A DNA stretch of 64,000 nucleotides from Chryseobacterium ginsenosidimutans (GTDB lineage: Bacteria > Bacteroidota > Bacteroidia > Flavobacteriales > Weeksellaceae), in contig NZ_JANUCO010000001.1 in the NCBI RefSeq assembly GCF_024807225.1, positions 3,906,001-3,970,000 on the forward strand, written 5' to 3'. Below the pieces are notes generated by a model. It saw nothing but the letters and a program-made list of their open reading frames with translations, ran no database searches and was not told the origin of the DNA. Below, one piece after another: positions 45,709 to 55,476 of this stretch; the stretch's first letter is position 1; every line of letters starts with the position of its first letter. Made by a program: the position numbers and the translations under genes.

Positions 45709-45961
45709 TTATATTATTTCAAACTCATTTTTTCCTTCTGGAATGTAGAACGAAATATCGAGCATTAATACTTTCTTGGCATAGAAATCATAATTATCCA
45801 TCAAATATTTTTCTATGGAGTAAATGTTTTAATAATGTGTGAAGCTACAGTTTCCTGAACTTCGGGAGTTTTGCCTTGTGTTTGCTAAATGCGTGTAAGT
45901 TTAATTCCTTCTACAAACATTTCAAAATAAGATTTATCATTAGAATTTGTATAAATATTTA
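45709..45961 (-). pseudogene. Degenerate copy of the end of the downstream T6SS lipoprotein gene
   Basis: The minus strand ends in a frame reading ...DFYAKKVLMLDISFYIPEGKNEFEII then stop, closely similar to the end of the lipoprotein at 45962 (LELKHLFYIPQGEKEFKIY). Further upstream the similarity is broken by stop codons. It is best read as the remnant of a second immunity-like lipoprotein gene. Confidence 0.55.
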
Positions 45962-46940
45962 TTAATATATCTTAAACTCTTTTTCTCCTTGGGGAATGTA
46001 GAATAAATGCTTTAATTCCAGCAGTCCTTTTCCATAGCCTGACTTCATATTGCAAATTAGGGCATTGTCACCTTTAGTTTTTGGGTCAGAAACCATCAGT
46101 ATAAAGCGCAACCAATCTTCCGTCTGCAAAGAAACGCATCTGATATTTTTCAATAGGAAGTATTTCGATATCGCTATTGAATAATATTTCCCCTGCTTCG
46201 TTCCAAGCTGCTTTTACTTTTTCAGGCGAAGCATATTCTGCCACCATCTGATTTTTTAATTTATCAAATAAAAGACGCGCCACTTTATCTTTGTCTTTAC
46301 TCTGATAAATACTGCGAACCTTATTATATTCTTTCACCAATTTTGCTTCGAGCTCTTTCTTATCCATTTTACGCAGATCCTGTGCTTTTTCAAACAGAGG
46401 TTGATTGGTATACGGAACTTCTACATTAATATCAAAACTACCTTCATAAAACGTTTTTCCCGATCCCGAAAATGTATATTTAGAATAAGTATCTGTTACT
46501 TTTTTCTCATTTTTTGGAATGCTATATTCCATGTAAGTGATATCATCTGCATTTTTATTTTTCTGATCATAAGAACTTAATGTCAATTTAAGATCTGTAT
46601 TATCTGGAAGCACTTCTGAATTCGCAGGGTAGATTTTATAGGTTATTTTTTGTTTTCCGCTTTTAAAAATAACATCATTTATTAGGAATGCAGATCCGGT
46701 TTGAGCTTCTTCATACTCTTTAAATGAAGGCATATCATTTACTAAAATTTCAAAATAGCACAGGTGATTATTATAATTAAAAGTATATTGTTTTTCGGAA
46801 GGATAATGTTTAATTTGTTTCGTAATCTCTTCTACGATATTATTTGCATTGATGTTCGTATTTTGCATAATTTCATTTTTACTTTGAGAGCAAGCCGTCA
46901 AACTTGTAATAGTTATTAAACTTAAAAGCAGCTTTTTCAT
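45962..46940 (-). CDS. T6SS-island lipoprotein, possible immunity protein (frameshifted)
   Basis: About 325 residues after repair, with a lipobox in ITSLTACSQ (cysteine about 18). The rest is mixed alpha/beta without a family I recognise; a helical stretch near 195-240 (LRKMDKKELEAKLVKEYNKV) stands out. An extra base in AAA at 46090-46092 breaks it; repair gives LYTDGSDPKTKGDN. It follows the 965-residue protein by 6 bases, the usual slot for an immunity gene, and a decayed copy lies beside it. Periplasmic location would fit protection against a periplasm-targeting effector. Inference only. Confidence 0.65.
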
Positions 46941-46946
46941 ATTTTA

Positions 46947-49844
46947 TTATGATTTAAATAATTGAATTTCATATAATTTAACTTCAAAAGGTTCAACAAG
47001 AGTAAAAGGTGTCGGTTTACCATCATTGGTTTCAATTTTACTTGTCCCAAAAATAGAAGTTCCTATAAGACTTCCTTTATATTTTCCTTCAATTCCCGAA
47101 CAATACAATATTTTTTCTATAAACAGACCTTTCCCTTCCCTCACATTAACTCCGTATTTTAATTTCACTCCTACACCTCCATTTAATTCTATGTCTATTT
47201 TTCCTTCAACTTTTGCCTGAAGAGGGTTAAATTTAAACATTAATTTAAATTCTCCTTGAATTTTGGCTTCGAAACTAATCTGCTCTTTTATAATAGACTC
47301 ATTCTGTGCACTGGCTACAAGATTTCCAAGCTTATCTGTAAAACTATAACTATTCGTAAGGAAATTATATTTTATATTTTGTTCAAACATAATATCTCCT
47401 CTCACGGAAATCTCTCCTTTTACAGAAGTTCCCAATTTCTCAAAATATTGTTCTATTTTACTACTATTCTCCCTATTTTCTTTTAATTTTTTCTCTGTCT
47501 CTTTAGGATGTTTAGCCCCTTTAATCCCGCTAATAGTTTTAGTTATCAATTTTATAAGATCAAATTCTCTTTTAAAGTTAACGGCAACTAACGGATCAGC
47601 TTTTATATTAGCTTCATATACTAAAGCAAGTTTTCCATTTTTTTGCTTCTGATAATACATTCCTGCATTCACTGCAATGGCGGGCGGAATAAGGTCTACT
47701 CCTGCATCATCCATCTTTTTAAGAATGCTTTCAGCTTTCCTTGCCATTTTAGCGAACTTTTCCAGCTTTGTGCTTATATTTCTACCTCTTGTAAGATAGA
47801 TCATTAACAAGTCGATAATAATACCAACAACTACAAAACCATAAATAACAGCAGCAGCAGCAAATCTTGTATATTGAGTCTGTTTTATTAAATTAGTCTG
47901 CGTACCAGAAAGGGAAAGCTCTTGCCCCGCCTTTTCCACTGTACGGTTGTGAAAAGTGTGAATTCCATAAAAATAGCTTTTAGCCTGGCTTTCAATATAT
48001 TTTAATAAGGTATGTTCAACAATGAAATTGGCAGGGATTAATCTATAAATTTTATAAAAAGTAGTCTCTTTCAATTCATTAAGAACATCAGAAATTCCTT
48101 GCTCCAAGCCAAAATTTTTCTGATGAAAATAGTAAGGCATTACAGTTTCTTTTCCATTATACTGAAAATGCCCTATCCATACAACATCCGGATAAACCCT
48201 TACTTCGAGTGTAGCTTTATCTTTGTCGGCATAATAAGCACAACTGTTGATATGGAATGCAAACTGATAATAGATCGTTGAAAAAGGATTCAAAAATTTA
48301 CCCAATAGAAATGCATAATTTTTAGGAAAAGCAGCCTGTTGGGAAAAAACAATCTGTTTTAAGCTATTTCCATTTTTGGGAATAACGCCCGGACCTCCTG
48401 TTTCATTTATATAGATAATATTTTTATTATGTTTTTCTTTTCTGAAACAGCCTTTATCCGAACGGTTTAAAACATTTACCGTAATCTCCTTCATTTTATT
48501 AGCATCCGGCGCAATCATTTCATAAAAAAGGGCTTTCTGATTGTATTCCAAATAGCTGAATTCTATTTCTACCCTTCTGTTTTTCTTATACGCTTCTTCT
48601 GTTTTTCCGGAAGCGACGGGATTTACTTCTCCATATCCTCTCGTCTTGATCCTGTTTTTATCTAATCCTCCCTTCGCAAAAAAATCTTTTACCGCTTGTG
48701 CTCTTCGTTCGGAAAGAGCCTGATTATAATCAAGTGTTCCTCTGTCATCGGCATGTCCGGAAAGAGTCATATCTAAATGTTGATTATAGAGAAGAAAGTC
48801 GAGCAAATATTTTAAAGTATCACGAGCTTCAGAACGGATTTCCGATTTATCATAATCAAAATGGACTTTTGCGGTTGTATATTGTACAACGGGAGACGTT
48901 TTTTCAAAAGTAGTTTTTCCTTCTTTAAAAACCTCAAAAGTTTCTCCATTATCTTCTATATTGATCTGCTTGAAGGTACAAAGGTGATTTACTTTAACAT
49001 CTTTATCTGCAGCACCCACTTTTACGGGAGCATTATTGGTAAGAGTCACCATATTTTGCTTTATGGGAACAATATTGTTTTTAACTTTTAAATACCTTCC
49101 GTGGATGATCTGTTTCTTGCTATCCTGAACATAATTGTTTCCGTCTTTTACTTTAACATAAAACAAATTATCATCCGTTCCTTTCTTCCAAGACGGCTGA
49201 ATGGTAAATTCTGTATTAACTTCTCCGTCAATAACTTTAGCCTGCTTCTGAAATACTTTGGTTTGTTCATCATCTTTTGTAGGATCGTAGTTGCTGTCAA
49301 ATACCCTTCCTGCGACTTTACCAAATGTAACTTCATTATTTAAGCGATATACTTCTATCGTAAGAGTCTGCTGATTCAAGCCTTCTGTTTCCAATCCCAG
49401 AAAAACATTTTCTCCAAATGAAAATTTGCGGTCGCGTTGATCTGTGCCGTCATTTTGCAGACACCATTTGCTGCTTACCAATAAAGCAGGAGCAAATCCT
49501 TTTACATAAAGCCCCGTAATATTTTTAGTATCTCTGTTCCCAAAAAGTGTGGCTTCAATATAATAATATGCTGAAGCTCCACATTCCTTTTTTTTAAAGG
49601 CATAGCCGTAAACCTGACCAGATCCGATCTCTTTTTTATTGATGATCAGTTCTCTTTTATAGTCTTGCCTTATCCAGATAGTGCCTTTCTTTTTATCGAC
49701 TTCTGTAGTTCCTGACATCCACTCGGAAACTTTAAACCATATAAGTTTTCCTGCTTCCACACAAATACGGTTTCCAGATCGGCTTAACACTTTTGCATTG
49801 ACCTCATTGGTGGCTATATCGATCTTATTGACTCCTTTTCCCAT
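46947..49844 (-). CDS. Large OmpA-domain protein with a C-terminal membrane segment, candidate T6SS effector
   Basis: 965 residues, no signal peptide. Residues 1-300 are a beta-rich region reminiscent of T6SS-associated sheath/carrier domains. An OmpA-like peptidoglycan-binding domain covers about 322-430 (VHFDYDKSEIR, LSGHADDRGTLDYN, NRRVEIEF). An unassigned region follows (440-655), then one strong membrane helix (about 661-684, FAAAAVIYGFVVVGIIIDLLMIYL). The C-terminal ~270 residues have alternating strands (ISFEAKIQGEFKLMFKFNPLQ, IDIELNGGVGVKLKYGVNVRE). It is in the TssD/VgrG operon next to the DUF4280 gene and before a lipoprotein. A pore-forming or envelope-acting effector is plausible; no catalytic motif was found. 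Confidence 0.7.
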   Translation of the reverse strand: MGKGVNKIDIATNEVNAKVLSRSGNRICVEAGKLIWFKVSEWMSGTTEVDKKKGTIWIRQDYKRELIINKKEIGSGQVYGYAFKKKECGASAYYYIEATLFGNRDTKNITGLYVKGFAPALLVSSKWCLQNDGTDQRDRKFSFGENVFLGLETEGLNQQTLTIEVYRLNNEVTFGKVAGRVFDSNYDPTKDDEQTKVFQKQAKVIDGEVNTEFTIQPSWKKGTDDNLFYVKVKDGNNYVQDSKKQIIHGRYLKVKNNIVPIKQNMVTLTNNAPVKVGAADKDVKVNHLCTFKQINIEDNGETFEVFKEGKTTFEKTSPVVQYTTAKVHFDYDKSEIRSEARDTLKYLLDFLLYNQHLDMTLSGHADDRGTLDYNQALSERRAQAVKDFFAKGGLDKNRIKTRGYGEVNPVASGKTEEAYKKNRRVEIEFSYLEYNQKALFYEMIAPDANKMKEITVNVLNRSDKGCFRKEKHNKNIIYINETGGPGVIPKNGNSLKQIVFSQQAAFPKNYAFLLGKFLNPFSTIYYQFAFHINSCAYYADKDKATLEVRVYPDVVWIGHFQYNGKETVMPYYFHQKNFGLEQGISDVLNELKETTFYKIYRLIPANFIVEHTLLKYIESQAKSYFYGIHTFHNRTVEKAGQELSLSGTQTNLIKQTQYTRFAAAAVIYGFVVVGIIIDLLMIYLTRGRNISTKLEKFAKMARKAESILKKMDDAGVDLIPPAIAVNAGMYYQKQKNGKLALVYEANIKADPLVAVNFKREFDLIKLITKTISGIKGAKHPKETEKKLKENRENSSKIEQYFEKLGTSVKGEISVRGDIMFEQNIKYNFLTNSYSFTDKLGNLVASAQNESIIKEQISFEAKIQGEFKLMFKFNPLQAKVEGKIDIELNGGVGVKLKYGVNVREGKGLFIEKILYCSGIEGKYKGSLIGTSIFGTSKIETNDGKPTPFTLVEPFEVKLYEIQLFKS

Positions 49845-49849
49845 GTCAA

Positions 49850-50353
49850 TTAACTTAGAGTTTGTTTAGTTGCATCACCCGTAATATCGTATACCGTTTC
49901 TTTCTTTTGCATACTTTCAGAATCCACCAACGGATTAATCTGCTGCTGTACATCCTGATCTGCATTTTTAAAATTTTGTTGACAGGCTTCAGCTCTTTGT
50001 CCGTTATCTATAATTTCGATGCAAGGTGTTCCTGCAATGGCACAAACGGCCTTGCTGTCTTCCAAAATGATAAACCCGCCATTGCTGAGTTGCACTTTAT
50101 CATAAAAATTCTGCCACTCGGTGACCATTATTTTACATGGCGGCGGTGGAGTTCCCATTTTTATACAGTTTCCGAATGTATTTTTCTCAAATGTAGCTGC
50201 TCCTATCTCTTTTGTTGTGACAATAAGTTTCTTGGAAGCAGTTTTATCATTAGCATATTCTTTCTGATGGGTAAGCACTTTCAGCTTATCCGGAGCCTGC
50301 CCGAACTGGCATTTGCACATAGCACCCTGTACTACAATATGTTTTTCTGCCAT
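49850..50353 (-). CDS. DUF4280 PAAR-like protein
   Basis: A 167-residue protein. It begins MAEKHIVVQGAMCKCQFGQAPDKL, the DUF4280 signature, with conserved cysteines, and has GNCIKMGTPPPPCKIMVTEWQNFYDK and a CAIAGTPCIEI segment. DUF4280 proteins are PAAR-like tips or effector adaptors found with VgrG in type VI systems and with phage-like contractile systems. It lies directly upstream of the 965-residue protein (5-base gap), which suggests it sharpens the spike or carries that protein. Confidence 0.85.
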   Translation of the reverse strand: MAEKHIVVQGAMCKCQFGQAPDKLKVLTHQKEYANDKTASKKLIVTTKEIGAATFEKNTFGNCIKMGTPPPPCKIMVTEWQNFYDKVQLSNGGFIILEDSKAVCAIAGTPCIEIIDNGQRAEACQQNFKNADQDVQQQINPLVDSESMQKKETVYDITGDATKQTLS

Positions 50354-50355
50354 AG

Positions 50356-51400
50356 CTAAAATTCTTTATTTGAAATCATCACTCTGGTTAAATATTCATT
50401 CCCGAATTCCAGACGAACAAAAGTGGAATTTACATTGAAGGTAACGACTGTTAATGCTTTTGATGAATTTTCATCCGTGTCTACTGTTGTCTGATAAAGC
50501 TGTGCATTATATCTCGCAAATTTCTGCTTACATTCAGAAGCCGAACTGCCATTAAACAACAAGCCGTATGGTAATCCTGAAACGATATCATTCCCATAGT
50601 ATTGAATAGCATAATATTCTCCCCCATCATTCATATTAGCATGAATCATATTAAAATCGTCGAAATCCCAATTAGAGTATTTTCCATCTTTACAGTCTTT
50701 ACATTCCAATTGAGTTGGTTTTACCTGTAAAAGTTTTGTAAAAACATCTGATGCAGCAGGAAGCGTAACAAACTGTTTCTTAATAAATAAGCTTTGTAAT
50801 TTTTTCGATACGGTTTTCTTTTTAGCAGTTTTTGTTTCAAAAGAAGCGATCTCAGTAGTTGCCTGTGCTTCAGCTCCGGTATCTATTGCGGAAGAATCTG
50901 AACTTTCCAACTCTCTTGAAGATTCGGTATTTTTATAATGTAAAAGAAATTCTTTGATCTCTTTCTCAACTTTTCCGGTAGATTTCGTGAGTTTTGTATC
51001 CACTTCTTTTTTTGACCAACTGTCGGGAATTATTTTTTCCAGAAAAACAGTGACTTTAGTTTTTGATGAAGAAACTTTTTTCAAACTTACATTCCAACTT
51101 GCCTGTTGAATATGTTGTTTAGGTTTTGCCCCGCTTTTTAATGCTAAATTCAGATAAGGATTTTTGTTGCCTTCATCATATTTCAAATTATAAAGATCCA
51201 CTGTTGTTGAGAAGTTTCTCACCAGATGCGGCAGCGTCTTTCGCTCCATTTTCTGTGAAATCATTTTCGAAATAAAGAATAGCATTTTGTAAGGTCTCCA
51301 TATTTTTCGGAACATCAAACTCTACTTTTTGCCCAAAATACAGACTAAAACTTAGTATAAAAATAAGTATGGAAATTTTATGATTCAGTTTGGTTTTCAT
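50356..51400 (-). CDS. Exported protein of the T6SS island, unknown function (frameshifted)
   Basis: About 347 residues after repair, with an N-terminal signal (HKISILIFILSFSLYFGQ). A Ser/Thr/Glu-rich middle separates an N-terminal domain from a C-terminal one (about 240-347, YSNWDFDDFNMIHANMNDGGEYYAIQYYG ... FVRLEFGNEYLTRV). CKDCKDGK gives two close cysteines. An extra T in TTT at 51215-51217 (plus) breaks it; repair gives ASGENFSTTVDLYNLK. No family recognised. The next gene starts 2 bases after its stop. Confidence 0.6.
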
Positions 51401-51419
51401 TTTGTTATGTTTTTTTCAA

Positions 51420-52460
51420 TTAATCCTCCAGCGTCGCAATGACTACCGATATTTTCTTTTTCTTCTCAAGCTCGATATCGCATTCCAGATACAGTGATTC
51501 CGGAAGTGACGTTTTTCCGTTTAAATAATATTGAATTCTAAAAGATCCGTTTTTATTCATCACCGGATTTTCTTCAATGATAAATGAAAAAGGCGCTTTG
51601 TTGATAAAATCATACGCACTTCTTTCATCATATAATGTTCCGTTTCCTTCTATATTGGTTAAATCATATTCATCTTTCAGCGGGTCGATCTCCAATTCTA
51701 TTTGATAATTTGGTTCAACCGCATTATTCACGATCGGAAAAGTTTTTATTCCTTCTATTTTAAAACTTTGTCCAAAACTCTGATATATACCGAAAAATAA
51801 TGTTCTCAGGAAATAATCATTTTTTAAAACCAAGCTTAAAGTATCGGGTTCACTTAAAGTTTTTTCTATTTTAAGGCAATATTCATCTACCGTTTCACCG
51901 TCATATTCTTTATAAACTTCCCTTTTTACACTTTCCCATCTTTCTTTAAACACAGAAAAATTTTCAATATCATTGAATTTCCCTTTCTCATCCACACTCA
52001 CCTGCAACGGATACAAAACTTTAGACGTTTTGTAAGCCAGCAAATCGGCAATTTCATTTACTTCTTCTTCATTCAGATATAAATTTGACGTTCTGTCTAT
52101 TTCAAAAAAATGCAGTTTATTTTCACTTTTTAGCCAACGGACGGAAGTTTCGTATTTCAATTCGTTTTTGTGATCTCCATTCTCGATATTGATGACAACA
52201 CCATATTTGCAGAATGAATTTTCGGGTTGAAAAATAAGTTTATTTCCCTGTCCGAAACTCACTAATTTATTTTTATCAATTACCGCCGTTCTTGGAATAA
52301 AAAGTTCTTTTTGACCGGTAAGATCTATCAAAATCATATCCTTAACACCGCAATTGTTATTATGAAATGACTTTAAAGCGTCCCAAGATAAATTGTACAG
52401 AGAAGCAACACTTTTTAAAGTTTCATTTTTCTGGACGATATGTTTGTTAAATTTCTGCAT
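51420..52460 (-). CDS. LysM-domain protein of the T6SS island
   Basis: 346 residues, no signal peptide. The N-terminus (about 5-55) is a LysM repeat (HIVQKNETLKSVASLYNLSWDALKSFHNNN). The remainder is an alpha/beta region with no motif I recognise. A cytoplasmic LysM protein in a VgrG operon fits a role in loading or chaperoning effector cargo, as LysM and related domains appear on T6SS spike adaptors; this is inferred from position. Confidence 0.65.
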   Translation of the reverse strand: MQKFNKHIVQKNETLKSVASLYNLSWDALKSFHNNNCGVKDMILIDLTGQKELFIPRTAVIDKNKLVSFGQGNKLIFQPENSFCKYGVVINIENGDHKNELKYETSVRWLKSENKLHFFEIDRTSNLYLNEEEVNEIADLLAYKTSKVLYPLQVSVDEKGKFNDIENFSVFKERWESVKREVYKEYDGETVDEYCLKIEKTLSEPDTLSLVLKNDYFLRTLFFGIYQSFGQSFKIEGIKTFPIVNNAVEPNYQIELEIDPLKDEYDLTNIEGNGTLYDERSAYDFINKAPFSFIIEENPVMNKNGSFRIQYYLNGKTSLPESLYLECDIELEKKKKISVVIATLED

Positions 52461-52503
52461 ATAAATTTTCCGACTTCATTAATTGATCTTTGTCTTCAGG
52501 TTT

Positions 52504-52806
52504 TTATTTAATATTTAAAATATAGATCACTAATAAAATGATGCCAGTTATGATCAATATTATATTTGTTATTCTATTTTCTTTATTTTTAGCTGTAAAA
52601 AAGCTCACTATTAGTTCTATAAAAAGCAAAAGACACCATATAGCCATCCAACTGACATTCAAAACAAGATCCATAGGAATCGACATCCCACTGTTTCCTC
52701 CAATCGATGGATGAGGATGAAACCAAGAATCCCAGTGAACATAACAATAGATCAATAGAAATCCTATTAATAATAATGCTATTCTTATGATCAGGTGTTT
52801 TTTCAT
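52504..52806 (-). CDS. Small three-helix membrane protein of the T6SS island
   Basis: 100 residues with three hydrophobic segments (about 7-24, 47-68, 79-98). No signature. It lies 10 bases after the phospholipase gene and may be a second immunity protein or an accessory membrane factor. Confidence 0.6.
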   Translation of the reverse strand: MKKHLIIRIALLLIGFLLIYCYVHWDSWFHPHPSIGGNSGMSIPMDLVLNVSWMAIWCLLLFIELIVSFFTAKNKENRITNIILIITGIILLVIYILNIK

Positions 52807-52816
52807 TTAAGAAAAA

Positions 52817-54230
52817 TTAATGCAATACTCTTACCCTGTCTGATGTCGGATCCATACCGATACCTTCTCTTCTTGCTGACCAGTGCAGATATTTATTTCT
52901 AAGTATTCTTAAATCATCCTGCTCCTTCATTTCTCTCTGATAATCTGCATATTTCTGTTCCGGAATTGATGCTCCGCCGTATGCATTTTCAACGTCTTTG
53001 TATCTTTTGAAAGTGTATTGTTTTCCGTTTTCCATCGCATAAGATCTGAGACGGTCTTTTACTCTTACCAACAAAGGATCTTCTGAAATAGAATACACTT
53101 CATCAGTCAGTTTTTTGATGGTTAAAGGAACGGTTTTCTGAACGCCATATTCCGCCATAAAATGCAAAGGAACATAGCTGTATCTTTTTACCAGATCGCG
53201 CGTTCCCGATAACGTCAAATAAAATCCGGGATTAATTTTAAGCTGATCTTCTTTGTACCACGCATCAGCTATAAGCTGACTTCTTAATTCTTTTAATTTT
53301 GCACTAGTAGTCCACGATGTTTCAATTTCTTCCCAAGTCTCGGTTTCCATCTTCATAAGCTCCGCCAACATCGCAGTGTACACCGGGAAATATTCTTTCT
53401 GTACCTACATGCACATTGGTAAGGTCAAAGTTTTCTCTATGTTCGTTTTCTGCCACAAAATGGATTACCGTTTGTGCTCTTCCGATATCATTTAAGCTTA
53501 ATTCTTCTACATCATTATGAAAATTAGGTGTTGCAGAAAAGCTTTTCGAATAAGAAGAAACGGTATCATAAATACCTAAAAATCTGATTTTTAAAACATC
53601 AACTACAATTCCCGCTTCCTGAAGTTTGAGTCCTAAATGGCCCCATTTCGGAAGTTCCTGACCTTCTACTCCATCGCCATCACTATCGGAAAGAACGGTA
53701 ACCGTCATTCCTTCGCTTGAATACGTTTGTGAGGTTGCTTTATATTTTGATTTTCCTATTTCATGAACGAAATTTCTTGCCGCCGCCGCACCACGGCTGA
53801 AACCAAAAACATCAAAAGTAAGTACCGCAATCTTGTCTGCTTTTTTTGCGTTTTTAATATTTTTTACTTTTTTTACGATCTCTTCACAGCCTTTTCTTAC
53901 TTTTCCGCGAATTCCGGTAGGTCCGGTTCCAAAAGCATACCCCAACATTGAATCTTTTTCCTTATCATCTGTACCGATCCCTTCAATGTAAATTCCAAAA
54001 TTTTTATCGTAGTTATCCCAAAGACGTGCTACATTGCTCCAATCGTTATTGTAACTGTTGTTATCCGTAGGATTTCCTCCTTTTTTCTTGTATGCATCAG
54101 TTTTTTCCCTTCTTTCGATGGTATTGGTTTTGTTATTCAGGGTTCCGTCGAAAAACATCCCGAGAGTAATATCTAAGACTTCTTCTTTGGTTTCTGTTGG
54201 CGTATAATCTCCAAATTTATTATTAGGCAT
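52817..54230 (-). CDS. Tle1-like phospholipase effector, DUF2235 fold (frameshifted)
   Basis: About 470 residues after repair. An alpha/beta-hydrolase of the DUF2235/Tle1 group: GMFFDGTLNN at 24-33, the nucleophile elbow GFSRGAAAARNF with serine at about 145, aspartate at about 222 in LGIYDTVSSYS, and histidine at about 285 in FPGVHCDVGGAY, giving a full catalytic triad. Tle1 effectors hydrolyse membrane phospholipids in target cells. No signal peptide, as expected for T6SS delivery. An extra T in TTT at 53344-53346 (plus) splits it; repair gives YEDGTETWEEIETSW. The DUF2931 lipoprotein upstream is a likely partner. Confidence 0.85.
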
Positions 54231-54264
54231 CTTTCTTATTTTAAAATTGATGAATAAGGATAAA

Positions 54265-55317
54265 TTATTCTATTTTATGAGACAATCTTATCTTAGCTTT
54301 TGTAATTGGAAGTTCCTGTTTTTCTGTTTTTAATGACAGAGATGCTTTGGTGTTATCAGGATTAACTTTAATAACCAACTCTATATTTTCTTCTTTTCCG
54401 AGTTTTTGGAAGAGATCAAAAATTTCTTTTTCGTCAAAAGAATCTATCCAAACTGCATATCTATTTTTGCTCTTATCTCTCCAGTAAAAACCGCAAAATT
54501 TTGGAACAGCTCTTTTTTGATAGGTATCATTATGTAAGCTTTCTGCAAAAAGATTTTCCTGCTCTCCGTTATAATTATTAAATCCAAAATCGATCCATTC
54601 TCCGCCTTCAGGCACTATTACTGAGGGTTTCCAATTAAATTTTTCTCTGTAAACTTCATAAATATCAGGATTAGGATAGCCCTGTTCTTTTATTTTTGCT
54701 ATTACCTCAGGTTTAAATGTTTTGTAAGATGGATCGTCCAGCATTCTGTCTGCAAAACCTTCCTTCAACATATATTTTGCATTATCATATGCTTTTTCCT
54801 TCGTAATAATCGTGTCATGAGCCTGAAAAGCGCCAACTTCAGTTTGATTTCCCGGTCCGTTGATCCATAAAACTACTTTTCCTTTTGGCGCCAAACCAAC
54901 TATAAAATTGGTGTAAGTCGTTTTTTTATTATTATCCTGATCTATAAAACCTTTTTTAAACAGATCATTTATTTTTTCTTTATCTAAATCCCACTTTCCG
55001 GTGTAAAATTTTCTTTCCACTAAAGAATACCAGGTAAATTCTAATTTGTGAGGAATTTCCATTAATCTGGTTTCTACACTCATCGTTCCGCCTTCATTTC
55101 CCCAACCGGTATTTTGTGTTCCCCAAATGGCATCAAAACCATAACTGAAATCATCAGCAATAATGGCTCCTTTATATACTTCCATCGGATATTCCTGCGG
55201 TGCTGAGACGGTTCCTAACCAATTATACTTTTCTTCCATTTTTTTATTTTGACAACTTATTAATGAGAAACTGCATACCACAAATAGAATCAGGAACTTC
55301 AATTTATTTATTCCCAT
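54265..55317 (-). CDS. DUF2931 lipoprotein, probable Tle immunity partner
   Basis: A 350-residue lipoprotein with the lipobox in SFSLISCQNKK (cysteine about 22). The DUF2931 features are visible: WLGTVSAPQEYPMEVYKGAI, GTQNTGWGNEG and WYSLVERKFYTGKW. Proteins of this family often adjoin Tle phospholipase genes and sit in the periplasm-facing membrane, where an immunity factor would intercept a lipase. It lies between a 56-residue gene (14-base overlap) and the phospholipase gene (34-base gap). Confidence 0.75.
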   Translation of the reverse strand: MGINKLKFLILFVVCSFSLISCQNKKMEEKYNWLGTVSAPQEYPMEVYKGAIIADDFSYGFDAIWGTQNTGWGNEGGTMSVETRLMEIPHKLEFTWYSLVERKFYTGKWDLDKEKINDLFKKGFIDQDNNKKTTYTNFIVGLAPKGKVVLWINGPGNQTEVGAFQAHDTIITKEKAYDNAKYMLKEGFADRMLDDPSYKTFKPEVIAKIKEQGYPNPDIYEVYREKFNWKPSVIVPEGGEWIDFGFNNYNGEQENLFAESLHNDTYQKRAVPKFCGFYWRDKSKNRYAVWIDSFDEKEIFDLFQKLGKEENIELVIKVNPDNTKASLSLKTEKQELPITKAKIRLSHKIE

Positions 55318-55474
55318 GAGACATTATTTTTTTATTGCTTGCCAAAACAAGGTTTCCCTTCTTAGCTTCTGTATTGATCTTTCCTGCAATTTTTTCAACC
55401 TTTTTACCAACACTCAGGTGGTAAGAATCATTTACCTTGATCAATATATTTCTTGCGGTTTTTCTTATTGCCAT
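55304..55474 (-). CDS. Short 56-residue protein between vgrG and the DUF2931 gene
   Basis: An ORF of 57 codons: MAIRKTARNILIKVNDSYHL, then SVGKKVEKIAGKINTEAKKG, ending in SHGNK. It is basic, has no signal peptide, and is too short for ordinary gene calls. It starts 2 bases after the vgrG stop and overlaps the DUF2931 start by 14 bases, so translational coupling is likely. It might be a spike adaptor or chaperone. No homology known to me. Confidence 0.6.
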   Translation of the reverse strand: MAIRKTARNILIKVNDSYHLSVGKKVEKIAGKINTEAKKGNLVLASNKKIMSHGNK

Positions 55475-55476
55475 GA

